64,000 nt of DNA from Alloalcanivorax gelatiniphagus (GCF_005938655.1 NZ_VCQT01000045.1:1-64000), one strand, 5' to 3'. Positions 9,300 to 20,713 are shown, counted from the first letter of the stretch. The notes: generated by a model not told the origin, from the sequence alone. Program-made: numbers and translations.

Positions 9300-9650
9300 C
9301 CCCTGTAGCCGGTTATTAATAGAATTAAGAATTTAAATTTCTTTTTAGAAGCAGTGGTAGTAATAGGGGAAGGCCATTTCTGTGGAAAACCTGAGAAAGC
9401 CGATATGAATCAACAGCTTGTCATGTTGGTAACTGCCGTATAACTGTGTGTAACCCCTGGTGACGACACGCGGACAGCCTGTCAGTGATTGTGGAACAGA
9501 TCGGTGCACCGGTTTATCCCCAGGGTTTGCGCCCCGGTGGCGCACAGGGTTGTGAGCCTAGTTATCCACAGGGGGAACAAAAAGAAAAACACCGGCCAAG
9601 CTGTGGATAATTGGCCGCCCGGGGGTATAGAATGCAACGTCTTATTTCAT
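9300..9650. other. oriC: Replication origin oriC with DnaA boxes and AT-rich region
   Basis: The region between rpmH and dnaA carries two exact DnaA boxes: TTATCCACA at 9562-9570 and its complement TGTGGATAA at 9602-9610. TGTGGAAAA at 9381-9389 fits TTWTNCACA. One-mismatch boxes are at 9490-9498 (TGTGGAACA) and 9514-9522 (TTATCCCCA). An almost pure A/T stretch at 9311-9346 is the likely unwinding element. This arrangement matches the known position of oriC in Pseudomonas. The box at 9602-9610 is close enough to dnaA for autoregulation. Confidence 0.88.
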
Positions 9651-9672
9651 GTATTCAGGCAAAGGCGGGGAC

Positions 9673-11067
9673 GTGTCCGAGGAGCTTTGGCATCGCTGTT
9701 TGACTCGGCTGGAGGACGAATTGCCTTCGCAGCAATTCAACATGTGGATCCGGCCGTTGCAGGTGGCGGCGTCCGCGGATGGGGGAGAAATGACCCTGTT
9801 CGCGCCCAATCGCTTCGTGGTCGACTGGGTTCGCGACAAATACCTGGAGCGCATTGGCGAGGTGTTGGGTGAGCTGCAGAGCGGTCCCCTGCCCCAGGTG
9901 CGCCTGGAAGTAGGCAGTTCCCGCTCCCGGCCGGCGTCACCGCCGCAGCCCGCCACCACCGCCGTGGCCGAGCGCCGTCCGGCGCCGGTGGTGGAATCCC
10001 GCCCCCGGGCGGTGTCTCCGGAACTGGGCGGCGCCGCCAAACACCGCAGCAACCTCAATTCCAGCTTCACCTTCGTCACCTTCGTGGAAGGCAAGTCCAA
10101 CCGCATGGCCAGCGCGGCGGCCCAGCAGGTGGCCGAGAACCCGGCCAGCCATGGCTACAACCCCCTTCTACTATATGGCGGTGTGGGGCTCGGTAAGACC
10201 CACCTGATGCACGCGGTGGGCAATGAGCTGCAGCGACGCAACCCCAACGCCAAGGTGGTGTACCTGCACAGCGAGCGCTTCGTGGCGGATATGATTTCAG
10301 CGCTGCGCAACAAGACCATCAACGAGTTCAAGCGCTTCTACCGGTCGGTGGACGCGTTGTTGATTGATGATATACAGTTTTTTGCAGGTAAGGAGCAGTC
10401 CCAGGAGGAGTTCTTCCACACCTTCAATGCGCTGCTGGAGAACGGTCAGCAGATCATTCTCACCTGCGACAAGTTTCCCAAGGAAGTGGATGGCCTGGAA
10501 GAGCGGCTGAAAAGCCGGTTCGGCTGGGGCCTGTCCCAGCCCCTGGAGCCGCCGGAGCTGGAAACCCGGGTGGCGATCCTCAAGAAAAAGGCCGAGGAAG
10601 CGCGGGTGGAACTGCCCAACGACGCGGCCTTTTTTATTGCCCAGCGCATCCGCTCCAACGTGCGTGAGCTGGAGGGCGCCCTGCGCCGGGTGATCGCCCA
10701 TGTGCGCTTCACCGGCGCGCAGATCGATATCGGTCTGATCAAGGAGGCGCTCAAAGACCTGATCGCCTTGCAGGCCCGGCAGATCAGTATCGACAATATC
10801 CAGCGGACCGTGGCGGAATACTACAAGATCAAGGTGCCGGACCTGCACTCACCGCGGCGCACCCGCTCGGTGGCGCGGCCGCGCCAGGTGGCCATGGCGC
10901 TTTCCAAGGAGCTGACCAGCCACAGCCTGCCGGAGATCGGCGACAGTTTCGGCGGCCGTGACCACACCACGGTGTTGCACGCCTGTCGCAAGGTGGCGGA
11001 ATTGCGGGAATCCAATCCGGAAATAGAAGAAGATTACCAGAACCTCCTGAGGACCCTGACGTCCTGA
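9673..11067 (+). CDS. dnaA: Chromosomal replication initiator DnaA
   Basis: Binds DnaA boxes and opens the origin. 464 residues from the GTG at 9673. This start is chosen because [18 protein letters not shown] aligns with the known DnaA N-terminus (E. coli also uses GTG) and AGGCGGGG lies just before it; an in-frame ATG at 9649 is too far upstream. Domain I is residues 1-85, followed by a variable Pro/Ala linker. The AAA+ domain carries Walker A GGVGLGKT (169-176) and Walker [10 protein letters not shown]. The C-terminal DNA-binding signature is [12 protein letters not shown]. dnaN follows 29 bp downstream. Confidence 0.98.
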   Translation: MSEELWHRCLTRLEDELPSQQFNMWIRPLQVAASADGGEMTLFAPNRFVVDWVRDKYLERIGEVLGELQSGPLPQVRLEVGSSRSRPASPPQPATTAVAERRPAPVVESRPRAVSPELGGAAKHRSNLNSSFTFVTFVEGKSNRMASAAAQQVAENPASHGYNPLLLYGGVGLGKTHLMHAVGNELQRRNPNAKVVYLHSERFVADMISALRNKTINEFKRFYRSVDALLIDDIQFFAGKEQSQEEFFHTFNALLENGQQIILTCDKFPKEVDGLEERLKSRFGWGLSQPLEPPELETRVAILKKKAEEARVELPNDAAFFIAQRIRSNVRELEGALRRVIAHVRFTGAQIDIGLIKEALKDLIALQARQISIDNIQRTVAEYYKIKVPDLHSPRRTRSVARPRQVAMALSKELTSHSLPEIGDSFGGRDHTTVLHACRKVAELRESNPEIEEDYQNLLRTLTS

Positions 11068-11096
11068 GAGATCAACTGATAACGGGAAAGCGACAC

Positions 11097-12197
11097 ATGA
11101 AATTCTCCATCAACCGTGAACAACTGCTCAAGCCCCTGCAGCAGGTGGCCGCGGTGGTCGAAAAACGCCAAACCTTGCCGGTGCTGTCCAATGTGCTGAT
11201 GGAAGTGGGCGACGGCCAGCTTTCCCTCACCGGGACGGATCTGGAGCTTGAGCTGGTGGCGCGGCTGCCTTTGGAGGGTGAGCACCAGGCCGGGGAAACC
11301 ACGGTGCCGGCGCGCAAGCTGGTGGACATCGCCAAGAGCCTGCCGGCGGAGGCGGACATCCGCTTCGAGATGGACGGCGAGCGCATGCTGGTGCGCTCCG
11401 GCCGCAGCCGTTTTTCCCTGACCACCCTGCCGGCGTCGGAATTCCCCAATCAGGATGAGGACAACGCCGGTTCGGTGCTGGAGATCGCCCCGTCCTCCCT
11501 GCGCGACCTGATCGACCATACCGCCTTCTCCATGGCTCAGCAGGACGTACGCTACTACCTGAATGGCATGCTGTTCGAGCTGCGTCCGGGCATGCTGCGG
11601 GCGGTGTCCACCGACGGCCACCGGCTGGCACTGTGTGACGCCACTATGGAAGGCCAGAGCGAAGAGGCCTCGGTGATCCTGCCGCGCAAGGGCGTCATGG
11701 AGCTGGCGCGGATTCTTTCCGACGCCGGCGAGAGCGTGCGCCTGACCCTGGGCCGCAACCACGTTCGTATCATAGCGGGTTCCATTACCTTTACCTCCAA
11801 GCTGGTGGACGGCAAGTTCCCGGAATACGAGCGGGTGATTCCCAAGGACGGCTCCCGGGTAATCCTGGCCGACCGGGAAACCCTGCGCCAGGCCCTGGCC
11901 CGGGTGGCGATTCTTTCCAATGAGAAGTATCGCGGTGTGCGCGTTCAGCTTTCCGAAGGCAGCTTGCGCATCGTCGCCAACAACCCGGAGCAGGAAGAAG
12001 CGGAAGAGGAAGTGTCCGTGGATTTCGACGGCAGCCCCCTGGAAATCGGCTTCAACGTGAGCTACCTGCTGGACGTGCTCAACACCATGGACGGCACCCA
12101 GGCCCGTCTGGAGCTGGGTGACAGCAACAGCAGCGCCCTGGTCACCGATCCGGAGCATGAGGCGGCGCTGTATGTGGTCATGCCCATGCGTCTTTGA
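11097..12197 (+). CDS. dnaN: DNA polymerase III beta sliding clamp
   Basis: The ring-shaped processivity factor of the replicase. 366 residues, the standard length, with three clamp domains. It begins MKFSINREQLLKPLQQVAAVVEKRQTLPVLSN and ends ALYVVMPMRL, the family's conserved C-terminus at the peptide-binding cleft. GGGAAAG precedes the ATG. It lies between dnaA and recF in the canonical order, probably one transcription unit. Confidence 0.98.
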   Translation: MKFSINREQLLKPLQQVAAVVEKRQTLPVLSNVLMEVGDGQLSLTGTDLELELVARLPLEGEHQAGETTVPARKLVDIAKSLPAEADIRFEMDGERMLVRSGRSRFSLTTLPASEFPNQDEDNAGSVLEIAPSSLRDLIDHTAFSMAQQDVRYYLNGMLFELRPGMLRAVSTDGHRLALCDATMEGQSEEASVILPRKGVMELARILSDAGESVRLTLGRNHVRIIAGSITFTSKLVDGKFPEYERVIPKDGSRVILADRETLRQALARVAILSNEKYRGVRVQLSEGSLRIVANNPEQEEAEEEVSVDFDGSPLEIGFNVSYLLDVLNTMDGTQARLELGDSNSSALVTDPEHEAALYVVMPMRL

Positions 12198-12269
12198 TCT
12201 TTCCCTGATCATCCGGCCCGGCGGCTCCGCCGGGCCTCCCCTCCCCGCCCTCCCCCTCCCTATGCCGAT

Positions 12270-13367
12270 ATGCTGACCGACCTCAGACTTACCGATTTCC
12301 GCAATTACCGGGAAGCGGAACTGGCGCCCTCCCCCGGGCTGAATCTGATTTTCGGCGATAACGGCAGCGGTAAGACCAGCCTGCTGGAAGCGATCTATTT
12401 TATTGGCAGCGGCGGGCGGTCCTTTCGCGGCGGACGGTTGTCCCGGCTGGTGCGGGATGGCGCCGACGCCGCCACCCTGTTCGCCCGGGTGGCACAGGGG
12501 GACTACGAGCACCGGCTGGGGGTACGGCGGTCGCCGTCGGGGATTGATTCGCTGAAGCTGAACGGCGCCACCCCCGGGGCGCTCAGCGACGTGGCCGCCC
12601 TGCTCCCGGTGCTGGCACTTCACCCCCAGTCCGTGGAGCTGGTTTTCGGGGCCTCCTCGTTGCGGCGCCGATTCATGGACTGGGGAATGTTCCACGTGGA
12701 ACATTCTTTCCTCCCCACCTGGAAGGAAGCCAGCACCGCGCTGAAGCATCGGAACGCCCTGCTCCGCAGCCGGCGGGTCACGCCCCGGGAGCTCACTTAC
12801 TGGGACCAGAAACTGGCGGCGACTTCTGGTAGTATTGAAGGGTTAAGAAGCGGCTATTTGCAGCGCCTGAAAGCCGAGTGGAAAGGCGTGCTCGGCCTGC
12901 TGGCGCCGGAATTGAAGGGTGACCTGACGCTGCAGACCGGCCTTCGGGAGGGGGAATCCTACCTGGAGGCCCTGGCCCGCACCCGCGATGACGATCTGCG
13001 TCGTGGGTTCACTCAAACCGGGTTTCATCGCTCGGAGCTGAAAATCACCGTTGGCGGAACGCTGGCCAGGGACCGGGTGTCCAGGGGCCAGGCCAAGATT
13101 CTGGCCTACGGTCTGGTGTTGGCCCAGCTGCCCCTGATTTCGGAGGCGGGCAAGGTCTGCACCCTGCTGGTGGACGACCTGGGTTCGGAATTGGACCAGG
13201 ACCACCGGGCGACCCTGCTGAGTTTTCTGGCGCGGGGCTCGCACCAAACATTGATTACGGCGGTGGACCGGGAGCAGCTGGGTCCCGCAATGGTAGAAAC
13301 GGGCGAAGCGGCCAGAATGTTCCACGTGGAACATGGTCGCGTTCGGCGGATATCGGACGATCCATAG
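12270..13367 (+). CDS. recF: DNA replication and repair protein RecF
   Basis: An SMC-like ATPase that loads RecA at gaps together with RecO and RecR. 365 residues with Walker A GDNGSGKTS near residue 30, signature VSRGQAK and Walker B LLVDDLGSELD. Two parS palindromes lie in the coding sequence, at 12688-12703 and 13318-13333. Both are read in the same frame, so both yield MFHVEH; the first falls in the conserved DWG.FHVEH block of RecF and the second nine codons before the C-terminal end. gyrB starts 9 bp downstream. Confidence 0.97.
   Translation: MLTDLRLTDFRNYREAELAPSPGLNLIFGDNGSGKTSLLEAIYFIGSGGRSFRGGRLSRLVRDGADAATLFARVAQGDYEHRLGVRRSPSGIDSLKLNGATPGALSDVAALLPVLALHPQSVELVFGASSLRRRFMDWGMFHVEHSFLPTWKEASTALKHRNALLRSRRVTPRELTYWDQKLAATSGSIEGLRSGYLQRLKAEWKGVLGLLAPELKGDLTLQTGLREGESYLEALARTRDDDLRRGFTQTGFHRSELKITVGGTLARDRVSRGQAKILAYGLVLAQLPLISEAGKVCTLLVDDLGSELDQDHRATLLSFLARGSHQTLITAVDREQLGPAMVETGEAARMFHVEHGRVRRISDDP
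12688..12703. promoter_or_regulatory. parS: parS site 1 (ParB binding)
   Basis: Perfect 16-bp palindrome TGTTCCACGTGGAACA, the form of the chromosomal parS centromere used in Pseudomonas. It lies 3 kb from oriC inside recF, where it encodes the conserved MFHVEH residues. ParB would load here for chromosome partition. parA and parB are not in the window. Confidence 0.92.
13318..13333. promoter_or_regulatory. parS: parS site 2 (ParB binding)
   Basis: A second identical copy of TGTTCCACGTGGAACA, 630 bp from the first, at the 3' end of recF. It is not in a conserved part of RecF, so the site itself rather than protein sequence is likely the constraint. Confidence 0.92.
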
Positions 13368-15791
<2,424 letters not shown>

Positions 15792-15847
15792 TTAACCGGA
15801 GGCCCGGTTCGGTGGGAATGGAGAATCGGAGGGGTTAAACAAGGAGT

Positions 15848-15872
15848 GCGCGACCGGCGGGGCCGGTCGCGC
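15848..15872. terminator. Hairpin between convergent gyrB and hns-like gene
   Basis: An 11-bp perfect stem (GCGCGACCGGC facing GCCGGTCGCGC) with a three-base G loop lies between the convergent gyrB and H-NS-like genes. There is no run of T, so it may act as a bidirectional but factor-assisted terminator. Confidence 0.5.
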
Positions 15873-15887
15873 TGGCGCCGGGCCGTT

Positions 15888-16253
15888 TCAGACTTCGTAA
15901 TCTTCCAGCTTGGCGCCCTGTTCCACGGCTTCACGCAGCCACACCGGACGTTTGCCACGACCGGTCCAGGTCTGGGAGCTGTCGTTCGGATTGCGGTATT
16001 TGATTTTCGCCGGTTTGCGCACGCCCGCTTTCTTCTTGCGGGTGGTGGTTTTGCGCGCGGTGGTCTTCTTCTTGCGACCCTTGTTCTCTTCCAGCAGATC
16101 GTCCACGGACACGCCAAGATCCTTGGCAATCTTATTGATCTCCGCCTGCGCGTTCTTCACGGCCTCCATGCGCTTTTTCTCAAGCTTACGCTCCGCCTGG
16201 CGGATCAGCTTTTCCAGCTCGGCGACGGAGTAATCGTCCAAATTAATGGTCAT
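15888..16253 (-). CDS. H-NS family nucleoid-associated protein
   Basis: 121 residues. An N-terminal coiled coil (about 8-50, AELEKLIRQAERKLEKKRMEA) supports dimerisation. A lysine/arginine/threonine-rich linker spans about 60-80. The C-terminal H-NS DNA-binding domain contains YRNPNDSSQTWTGRGKRPVWL. The family binds AT-rich, often foreign DNA and silences it. The TWTGRGKRP loop is the minor-groove hook seen in Bordetella/Xanthomonas-type H-NS rather than the enterobacterial QGR form. It lies between gyrB and plsC, which are neighbours in Pseudomonas. Confidence 0.92.
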   Translation of the reverse strand: MTINLDDYSVAELEKLIRQAERKLEKKRMEAVKNAQAEINKIAKDLGVSVDDLLEENKGRKKKTTARKTTTRKKKAGVRKPAKIKYRNPNDSSQTWTGRGKRPVWLREAVEQGAKLEDYEV

Positions 16254-16340
16254 TTCGGGCGTTCCTTAACGGTAGCGACTAATGTTGTTTATCAAACGGC
16301 TGACGCGGCCGACTGTAAGTATTATCCCGGCAAAACGCAA

Positions 16341-17102
16341 TTAGGGCGTTGTATTTTTGTTTGACCGTCCCGGATAGTGATAAATAATCCACTCTTCTGC
16401 TTCCTGAGTCACGGTTTTTGCGTCCTTGCCATGGGTATTAATGGGCGGGCTGATACGCAGGGTGATCTCGCCGGGAAAGCGTAACCAGGAACGGGCCGGC
16501 CAATGGTCGCCACTGTTGTGGGACATGGCCACCACCGGTGCCCCGGCGCGGCAGGCCAGCAAAGCGCCACCGTGATTAAAACGGCCCAGGGTGCCCGGGG
16601 CCTGGCGGGAGCCTTCCGGATAAATCACCACCGGAATACCATCGTGCAAACGCTCGGTACCCTGTTTGATCAGTGCTTTCAGCGCCGCGCGGCCCTTGCC
16701 CCGGTCGATGCGGATGGGCCTCAGCAATGCCAGGCCCCAGCCGAAAAACGGCAGCCATAACAGCTCGCGCTTCAATACCGTGGCCTGGGGGGAAATCAGC
16801 AGCTGTAAAAAGAACGTCTCCCAACTGCTCTGGTGATTGGCGAGCACCACGAACCCGCCATCAGGTAAATACTCCTGACCTTCCACCCGAACCTTCACGC
16901 CATTCAGGTAGCGAAGCAGGGTAATGGAGAATGCGGTCCACAAGTTCACAAAACGGTAACGTTTTTCAAACGGTAAAAATGGACCGATCAGGACACAAAA
17001 GAAACTGTGGATGACGCCGGCCAGATTATAAAGGATAAAAAACAGCACACTGCGAATGGCGATGCCCGGAGTGGCGCGCCGGGCGCCGGCGGGTGACTTC
17101 AT
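16341..17102 (-). CDS. plsC: Lysophosphatidic acid acyltransferase (PlsC family)
   Basis: Predicted to acylate 1-acyl-glycerol-3-phosphate in phospholipid synthesis at the inner membrane. 253 residues with an N-terminal membrane helix (about 17-40). The catalytic motif is NHQSSWE, an HX4E variant of the usual HX4D that occurs in this subgroup. The substrate motif is YPEGSRQ. Its start overlaps the gmhB stop by four bases (ATGA), indicating translational coupling. The gene pair corresponds in order to the two downstream of gyrB in Pseudomonas. Confidence 0.92.
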   Translation of the reverse strand: MKSPAGARRATPGIAIRSVLFFILYNLAGVIHSFFCVLIGPFLPFEKRYRFVNLWTAFSITLLRYLNGVKVRVEGQEYLPDGGFVVLANHQSSWETFFLQLLISPQATVLKRELLWLPFFGWGLALLRPIRIDRGKGRAALKALIKQGTERLHDGIPVVIYPEGSRQAPGTLGRFNHGGALLACRAGAPVVAMSHNSGDHWPARSWLRFPGEITLRISPPINTHGKDAKTVTQEAEEWIIYHYPGRSNKNTTP

Positions 17103-17650
17103 GAAGGGTCCTTGAGAAACTGATCGACAAAACGGGCCAGGGAGTCGTAAACCGTCACCGGGCCCAGGTCCGGGGGGAAACCCTTGTCCAGGGTACGGCG
17201 GCCCTTGCCGGTGAGCACCAGCACCGGGCGACAGCCCCGGGCCACACCGGCCTGCAGGTCCCTGAGACTATCACCAACCAGGGGTACCCCGGTGACCTCG
17301 CCATAATCGGCAACAATTTGGTCGATCAGCCCGGCCGCTGGCTTGCGGCAATCGCAGCCGTCGTCGGGACCGTGGGGACAAACATAGATGCCGTCCAGGT
17401 GGGCGCCGGCGCTGTCCAGATGGGCCGCCATGCGCCGGTGAATGGCCTCCAGGGTGGGGCCGTCGAAGTAGCCCCGCGCCAGCCCGGACTGGTTGGTGGC
17501 CACCACCACCCGGTAGCCGGCGTGGTTGAGCCGGGCGATGGCCGCGGCGCTGCCGGGCAGCGGCCGCCATTCCTCCGGGCTCTTGATATAGTCATCGGAG
17601 TCCTCGTTAATCACTCCGTCGCGGTCGAGAATAATCAGCTTATTGGTCAT
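17099..17650 (-). CDS. gmhB: D-glycero-D-manno-heptose 1,7-bisphosphate phosphatase
   Basis: A HAD-superfamily phosphatase of the ADP-heptose pathway for the LPS inner core. 183 residues. The nucleophile motif is DRDGVINED near residue 9. TNQSGLARG follows. The zinc loop is CPHGPDDGCDCRKP, the GmhB hallmark, and the HAD motif IV region contains VGDSLRDLQAG. It overlaps plsC by four bases. In Pseudomonas this gene leads toward glyS and glyQ; here an 8-kb cassette separates them. Confidence 0.94.
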   Translation of the reverse strand: MTNKLIILDRDGVINEDSDDYIKSPEEWRPLPGSAAAIARLNHAGYRVVVATNQSGLARGYFDGPTLEAIHRRMAAHLDSAGAHLDGIYVCPHGPDDGCDCRKPAAGLIDQIVADYGEVTGVPLVGDSLRDLQAGVARGCRPVLVLTGKGRRTLDKGFPPDLGPVTVYDSLARFVDQFLKDPS

Positions 17651-17699
17651 GGCCGCGAGTATATCAGGCCCTTCTCGCCCGGTGCGTCACCGTTGCCGG

Positions 17700-18494
17700 T
17701 CAGGCCATGGTGTCGACGATGCCGCCTTCCACGCGCAGGGCGGCGCCGGTGGTGGCGGAGGCCTGCGGCGATGCCAGGTAGACCACCATGTTGGCCACCT
17801 CCTCCACATCGGCGACCCGCTGAATAATGGAGCTGGGCCGGTTTTCCTGTACGAAGCGCTTTTCCATTTCCTGCTCGGAAATCCCCTTTTCCTCGGCCAT
17901 CTCTTGCAGCATTTTGCCGACGCCCTCGGAGCGGGTGGGGCCGGGGAGCACCGCGTTGACGGTTACCCTGGTGCCGCTGAGCACCTTGGCCAGACCCCGG
18001 GAAATGGACTGCACGGCGGTTTTGGTCATGCCGTAATGGACCATCTCGGTGGGGATATTCAGGGCCGACTCACTGGACAGGAACAATACCCTGCCCCAGT
18101 CGCGTTTTTTCATGCCCTGGGCATAGTGGCGGGATAGCCGCACCGCGCTCATCACGTTGACCTGGAAAAACTGTTCCCAGTCGTCATCGGTAATATCGAA
18201 AAACGGCGTGGGCTGGAAAATACCCACATTATTAACCAGGATATCTGCTTCCGGGTGGGCGTCGATCAGTGCCTGGCAGCCCTCGGCGGTGCCCAGGTCC
18301 GCCGCCACGCCGCTGGCCTGAACGTCGGGAAAATCCTTCTTGAGATGCTCCAGGGCCTGGTCCACCCGCTGGCGGGTGCGGCCGGTGATCACCACCTCGG
18401 CGCCGGCCGCCGCCAGCCCCCGGGCGATGCCGAAGCCAATGCCGGCGGTGGAGCCGGAAACGATGGCGGTCTTGCCGGACAAGTCGATACGCAT
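17700..18494 (-). CDS. SDR family oxidoreductase
   Basis: 264 residues with the short-chain dehydrogenase fold: cofactor motif SGSTAGIGFGIA near residue 14, NNVG, catalytic Ser in LSSESAL, and YGMTK supplying Tyr and Lys. Substrate unknown. The ATG at 18494 is preceded by AAGGGAG eight bases away; an ATG ten codons upstream is rejected. It is the last gene of the leftward set (NTF2-like, deacetylase, GntR, SDR), after an 80-bp gap with a hairpin. It may act on a product of that pathway. Confidence 0.88.
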   Translation of the reverse strand: MRIDLSGKTAIVSGSTAGIGFGIARGLAAAGAEVVITGRTRQRVDQALEHLKKDFPDVQASGVAADLGTAEGCQALIDAHPEADILVNNVGIFQPTPFFDITDDDWEQFFQVNVMSAVRLSRHYAQGMKKRDWGRVLFLSSESALNIPTEMVHYGMTKTAVQSISRGLAKVLSGTRVTVNAVLPGPTRSEGVGKMLQEMAEEKGISEQEMEKRFVQENRPSSIIQRVADVEEVANMVVYLASPQASATTGAALRVEGGIVDTMA

Positions 18495-18520
18495 AATGAC
18501 ACTCCCTTGCTGCCTTCGAT

Positions 18521-18540
18521 GCACCGGTTTGTGCCGGTGC
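18521..18540. other. Inverted repeat between gntR-type gene and SDR
   Basis: GCACCGG, six bases, then CCGGTGC: a 7-bp stem between the regulator stop and the SDR start. It has no T run. It could be an attenuating hairpin or a regulator site. Confidence 0.35.
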
Positions 18541-18573
18541 TTCCCCGTCTAGTGGCGACGGCGGCGGCGAATC

Positions 18574-19338
18574 TCAAGAGCGGTCGGTCAGGCCGAGCAT
18601 GTCCGCCAGGCTCTGGTCGGTGTCTTCCTCGATCAGTTGAATGTGCGCTTCCAGTTCGCGCAGGTGGCGGTCGTTCTCCTGTTGGGCGCCGGCCACGTCG
18701 CCGGCTTCCAGGCAGGCCACCACCCGCTCATGTTCGTGGTGCTCACAGGTGGCGTTGCCCGGCGGTTGAAACAGGGCCACCACCAGGCAGCAACGTGAAA
18801 TGATTTCCGACAGATAGCGATGCAGCATGGGGTTGCGCGACAACTCCCCCAGCCGCAGGTGGAAGGCGCTGGCCAGGCCCGCCCACTCAGTCTGGGCGTA
18901 GCGGTGCATGGCGTCGCGCTCCTGGCGCAGTTGCCGGCGCAGGGAGGCGTAATTGGCGCGGGTGGCGTGCTCGGCGACCAGTGGCAGCACCGCCGCCTCC
19001 AGGGCCCGGCGGGCCTCGAACAGCTTGCCCACCTCCTCGCGGCTGGGCATGGCGACGATGGCGCTGCGGTTGGGGCGCAGCTCCACGATGTGGTCATGGG
19101 CGAGCCGCTGCAGCACCTTCTGCACCAGGGTGCGGCCGACGCCGAACAGCTCGCACAGCGCCGCTTCCGGCAGGCGGGTGCCCGGTTTCAGGCGTTGCTC
19201 CATCACCCGGTCGACGATGGCGGTGTAAATGCGCTGCTCTTTCTCGGCGGGTTTTTCCCGGCCCGCCGGCGCCTGGCCGGCAAGGGCCTGGGGGCGGACT
19301 TTGGGCCGGCCGCGGCCCGGCGTGGCGGTGGATGTCAT
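18574..19338 (-). CDS. GntR family regulator, FCD-type
   Basis: 254 residues. The winged helix-turn-helix spans about 35-105 (IYTAIVDRVMEQRLKPGTRLPEAALCELFGVGRTLVQKVLQRL). An all-helical FCD ligand domain follows, with metal-site-type residues in REER/H positions such as HLRLGELSRN and HEHERVVACLEAGD. FCD regulators commonly respond to small organic acids and nitrogenous catabolites. The ATG at 19338 overlaps the deacetylase stop (ATGA). It probably controls its own operon and perhaps the divergent transporter; palindromes at 20714-20735 and 20795-20804 are candidate sites. Confidence 0.88.
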   Translation of the reverse strand: MTSTATPGRGRPKVRPQALAGQAPAGREKPAEKEQRIYTAIVDRVMEQRLKPGTRLPEAALCELFGVGRTLVQKVLQRLAHDHIVELRPNRSAIVAMPSREEVGKLFEARRALEAAVLPLVAEHATRANYASLRRQLRQERDAMHRYAQTEWAGLASAFHLRLGELSRNPMLHRYLSEIISRCCLVVALFQPPGNATCEHHEHERVVACLEAGDVAGAQQENDRHLRELEAHIQLIEEDTDQSLADMLGLTDRS

Positions 19339-20234
19339 GAGAACAAACTGTCCATGTGGTCGCAGATGGCGCCGGGGGTGGTGAGCCATAACCGCTCCCG
19401 GTGCCCGGCGATGTGTTGCAGGGCCCGGCGCAGGTGCCGCAGCCGGTAAGGCTGCCCCATCAAATAAGGATGCAGGGCGATGCCCATCACCAGCGGCTGC
19501 CGTTGCGACTGCGCCAGCATTTCGTCGAACTGATCAATGATCATATCGGCGAAGGCCCGGGCGTCCAGCTTGCGGGCGATGATCATCGGGATGTCGTTCA
19601 CTTCCTGGGGATAGGGAATCGCCCACAGGCCCCGGCCGTCGCGGGTGCGCATGCGCACCGGCTGATCGTCGTGGCACCAGTTCAGGGTGTAGCGGTAGCC
19701 GGTTTCGGCGAGCAGATCCGGGGTGTGCACGGATTCGCCGATCCACGGCGACAGCCAGCCGCTGGGCGTGGCGCCGGAGGCCGCCGCCATGCGCTCCCGG
19801 CAATGGACCAGCAAGGCCCGCTCCTGCTCCTCTTCCAGGGTGCCCTGGTAGGTGGCGTTGCTGTGGCCGTGGGCGATCAGTTCATCGCCACGGGCGCCGC
19901 AGGCGGCCAGTAATTCCGGGCAATGATCATAAAGGGCGGTATTGGCAATGGTGCCGGCGGGCAGTTCCAGGGCATCGAACAGTTCCAGGCAGCGCCAGGC
20001 GCCCACCCGGTTGCCGTATTCCCGCCAGGCGTAATTGAGCACGTCCGGCTCGGCGAACACCGCCCCCAGCTTGGCGCCCATCCCCTCCCCGAAGGCGAAA
20101 TGCTCCAGATTAAAACCCAGGTACACCGCCAGCCGTTTGCCGCCGGGCCAATGGTAGTCCGGTCGCTGGTGAATGCCCTGGTAGTCGAAGCGGCCGTGGT
20201 CGGCCAGCGCCGCGAAGGGCGAGGTTTCGTTCAT
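19335..20234 (-). CDS. Polysaccharide deacetylase-family hydrolase, allantoinase-like
   Basis: 299 residues. The NodB-type fold shows the start of a PuuE/allantoinase-type enzyme (PDYHWPGGKRLAVYLGFNLE). ELIAHGHSNATYQ supplies HGxxN metal-site residues, and GWLSPWIGES.HTPDLLAETGYRY follows; VMGIALHPYLMGQPYRL is near the C-terminus. PuuE-type members hydrolyse allantoin and related cyclic amides rather than polysaccharide. Both ends overlap neighbours by four bases (NTF2-like gene upstream, GntR downstream), so the three are translationally coupled. A ureide or cyclic-amide substrate is inference from family and context. Confidence 0.8.
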   Translation of the reverse strand: MNETSPFAALADHGRFDYQGIHQRPDYHWPGGKRLAVYLGFNLEHFAFGEGMGAKLGAVFAEPDVLNYAWREYGNRVGAWRCLELFDALELPAGTIANTALYDHCPELLAACGARGDELIAHGHSNATYQGTLEEEQERALLVHCRERMAAASGATPSGWLSPWIGESVHTPDLLAETGYRYTLNWCHDDQPVRMRTRDGRGLWAIPYPQEVNDIPMIIARKLDARAFADMIIDQFDEMLAQSQRQPLVMGIALHPYLMGQPYRLRHLRRALQHIAGHRERLWLTTPGAICDHMDSLFS

Positions 20235-20677
20235 GACGGTCGGGTGTCCTGGGCCAGTCCGGCGCGGATCAGCAGCCATTCGGCGCTGTCGTTCCACACA
20301 TCCATTTCCGTGATCAGTCCGTCGCGCACCACGTAACGGTCCACGTAGCGGTTCCCTTCAAAAGGCGTGCCGTCCGGCCATTCCCCGTAGAGGGTGCCGA
20401 TGTTGTAGACCACCGCCTGTTCCAGGGTGCCGCCGGCCACCACCTCGGTGGCTTGGAATCGCTTCTTCACCCAGCCGTAGCGGTCCCGGTTGAACGCGGT
20501 GCATTGGCGGGGATCGTCCATCTGGCGGTTACCGGTGAAACGGATCACCAGGTCCGGCGCTACGAAACGGCGGGCGGTATCCGGGTCCGGTTTCATCAGA
20601 ATGGTCAGGTAGGTATCGATCAGGGCGGCGGGGTCACGAATCGGCGTGTCGCTGTTCCACTCTGGTGCGTTATCCAT
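20231..20677 (-). CDS. NTF2/SnoaL-like domain protein
   Basis: 148 residues of the SnoaL-like cone fold (PAALIDTYLTILMKPDPDTARRFVAPDLVIRFTGNRQ, VVYNIGTLYGEWPDGTPFEGNRYVDRYVVRDGLI). Many such proteins are small isomerases or hydrolases, or have no known activity. The ATG at 20677 has AAGGAGA seven bases before it; the reading frame upstream of it is not coding. It is the first gene of the leftward operon and is divergent from livK. Confidence 0.8.
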   Translation of the reverse strand: MDNAPEWNSDTPIRDPAALIDTYLTILMKPDPDTARRFVAPDLVIRFTGNRQMDDPRQCTAFNRDRYGWVKKRFQATEVVAGGTLEQAVVYNIGTLYGEWPDGTPFEGNRYVDRYVVRDGLITEMDVWNDSAEWLLIRAGLAQDTRPS

Positions 20678-20713
20678 GGTCGGGTCTCCTTCTTGCCCCT
20701 TGCCTGTGCGCCC

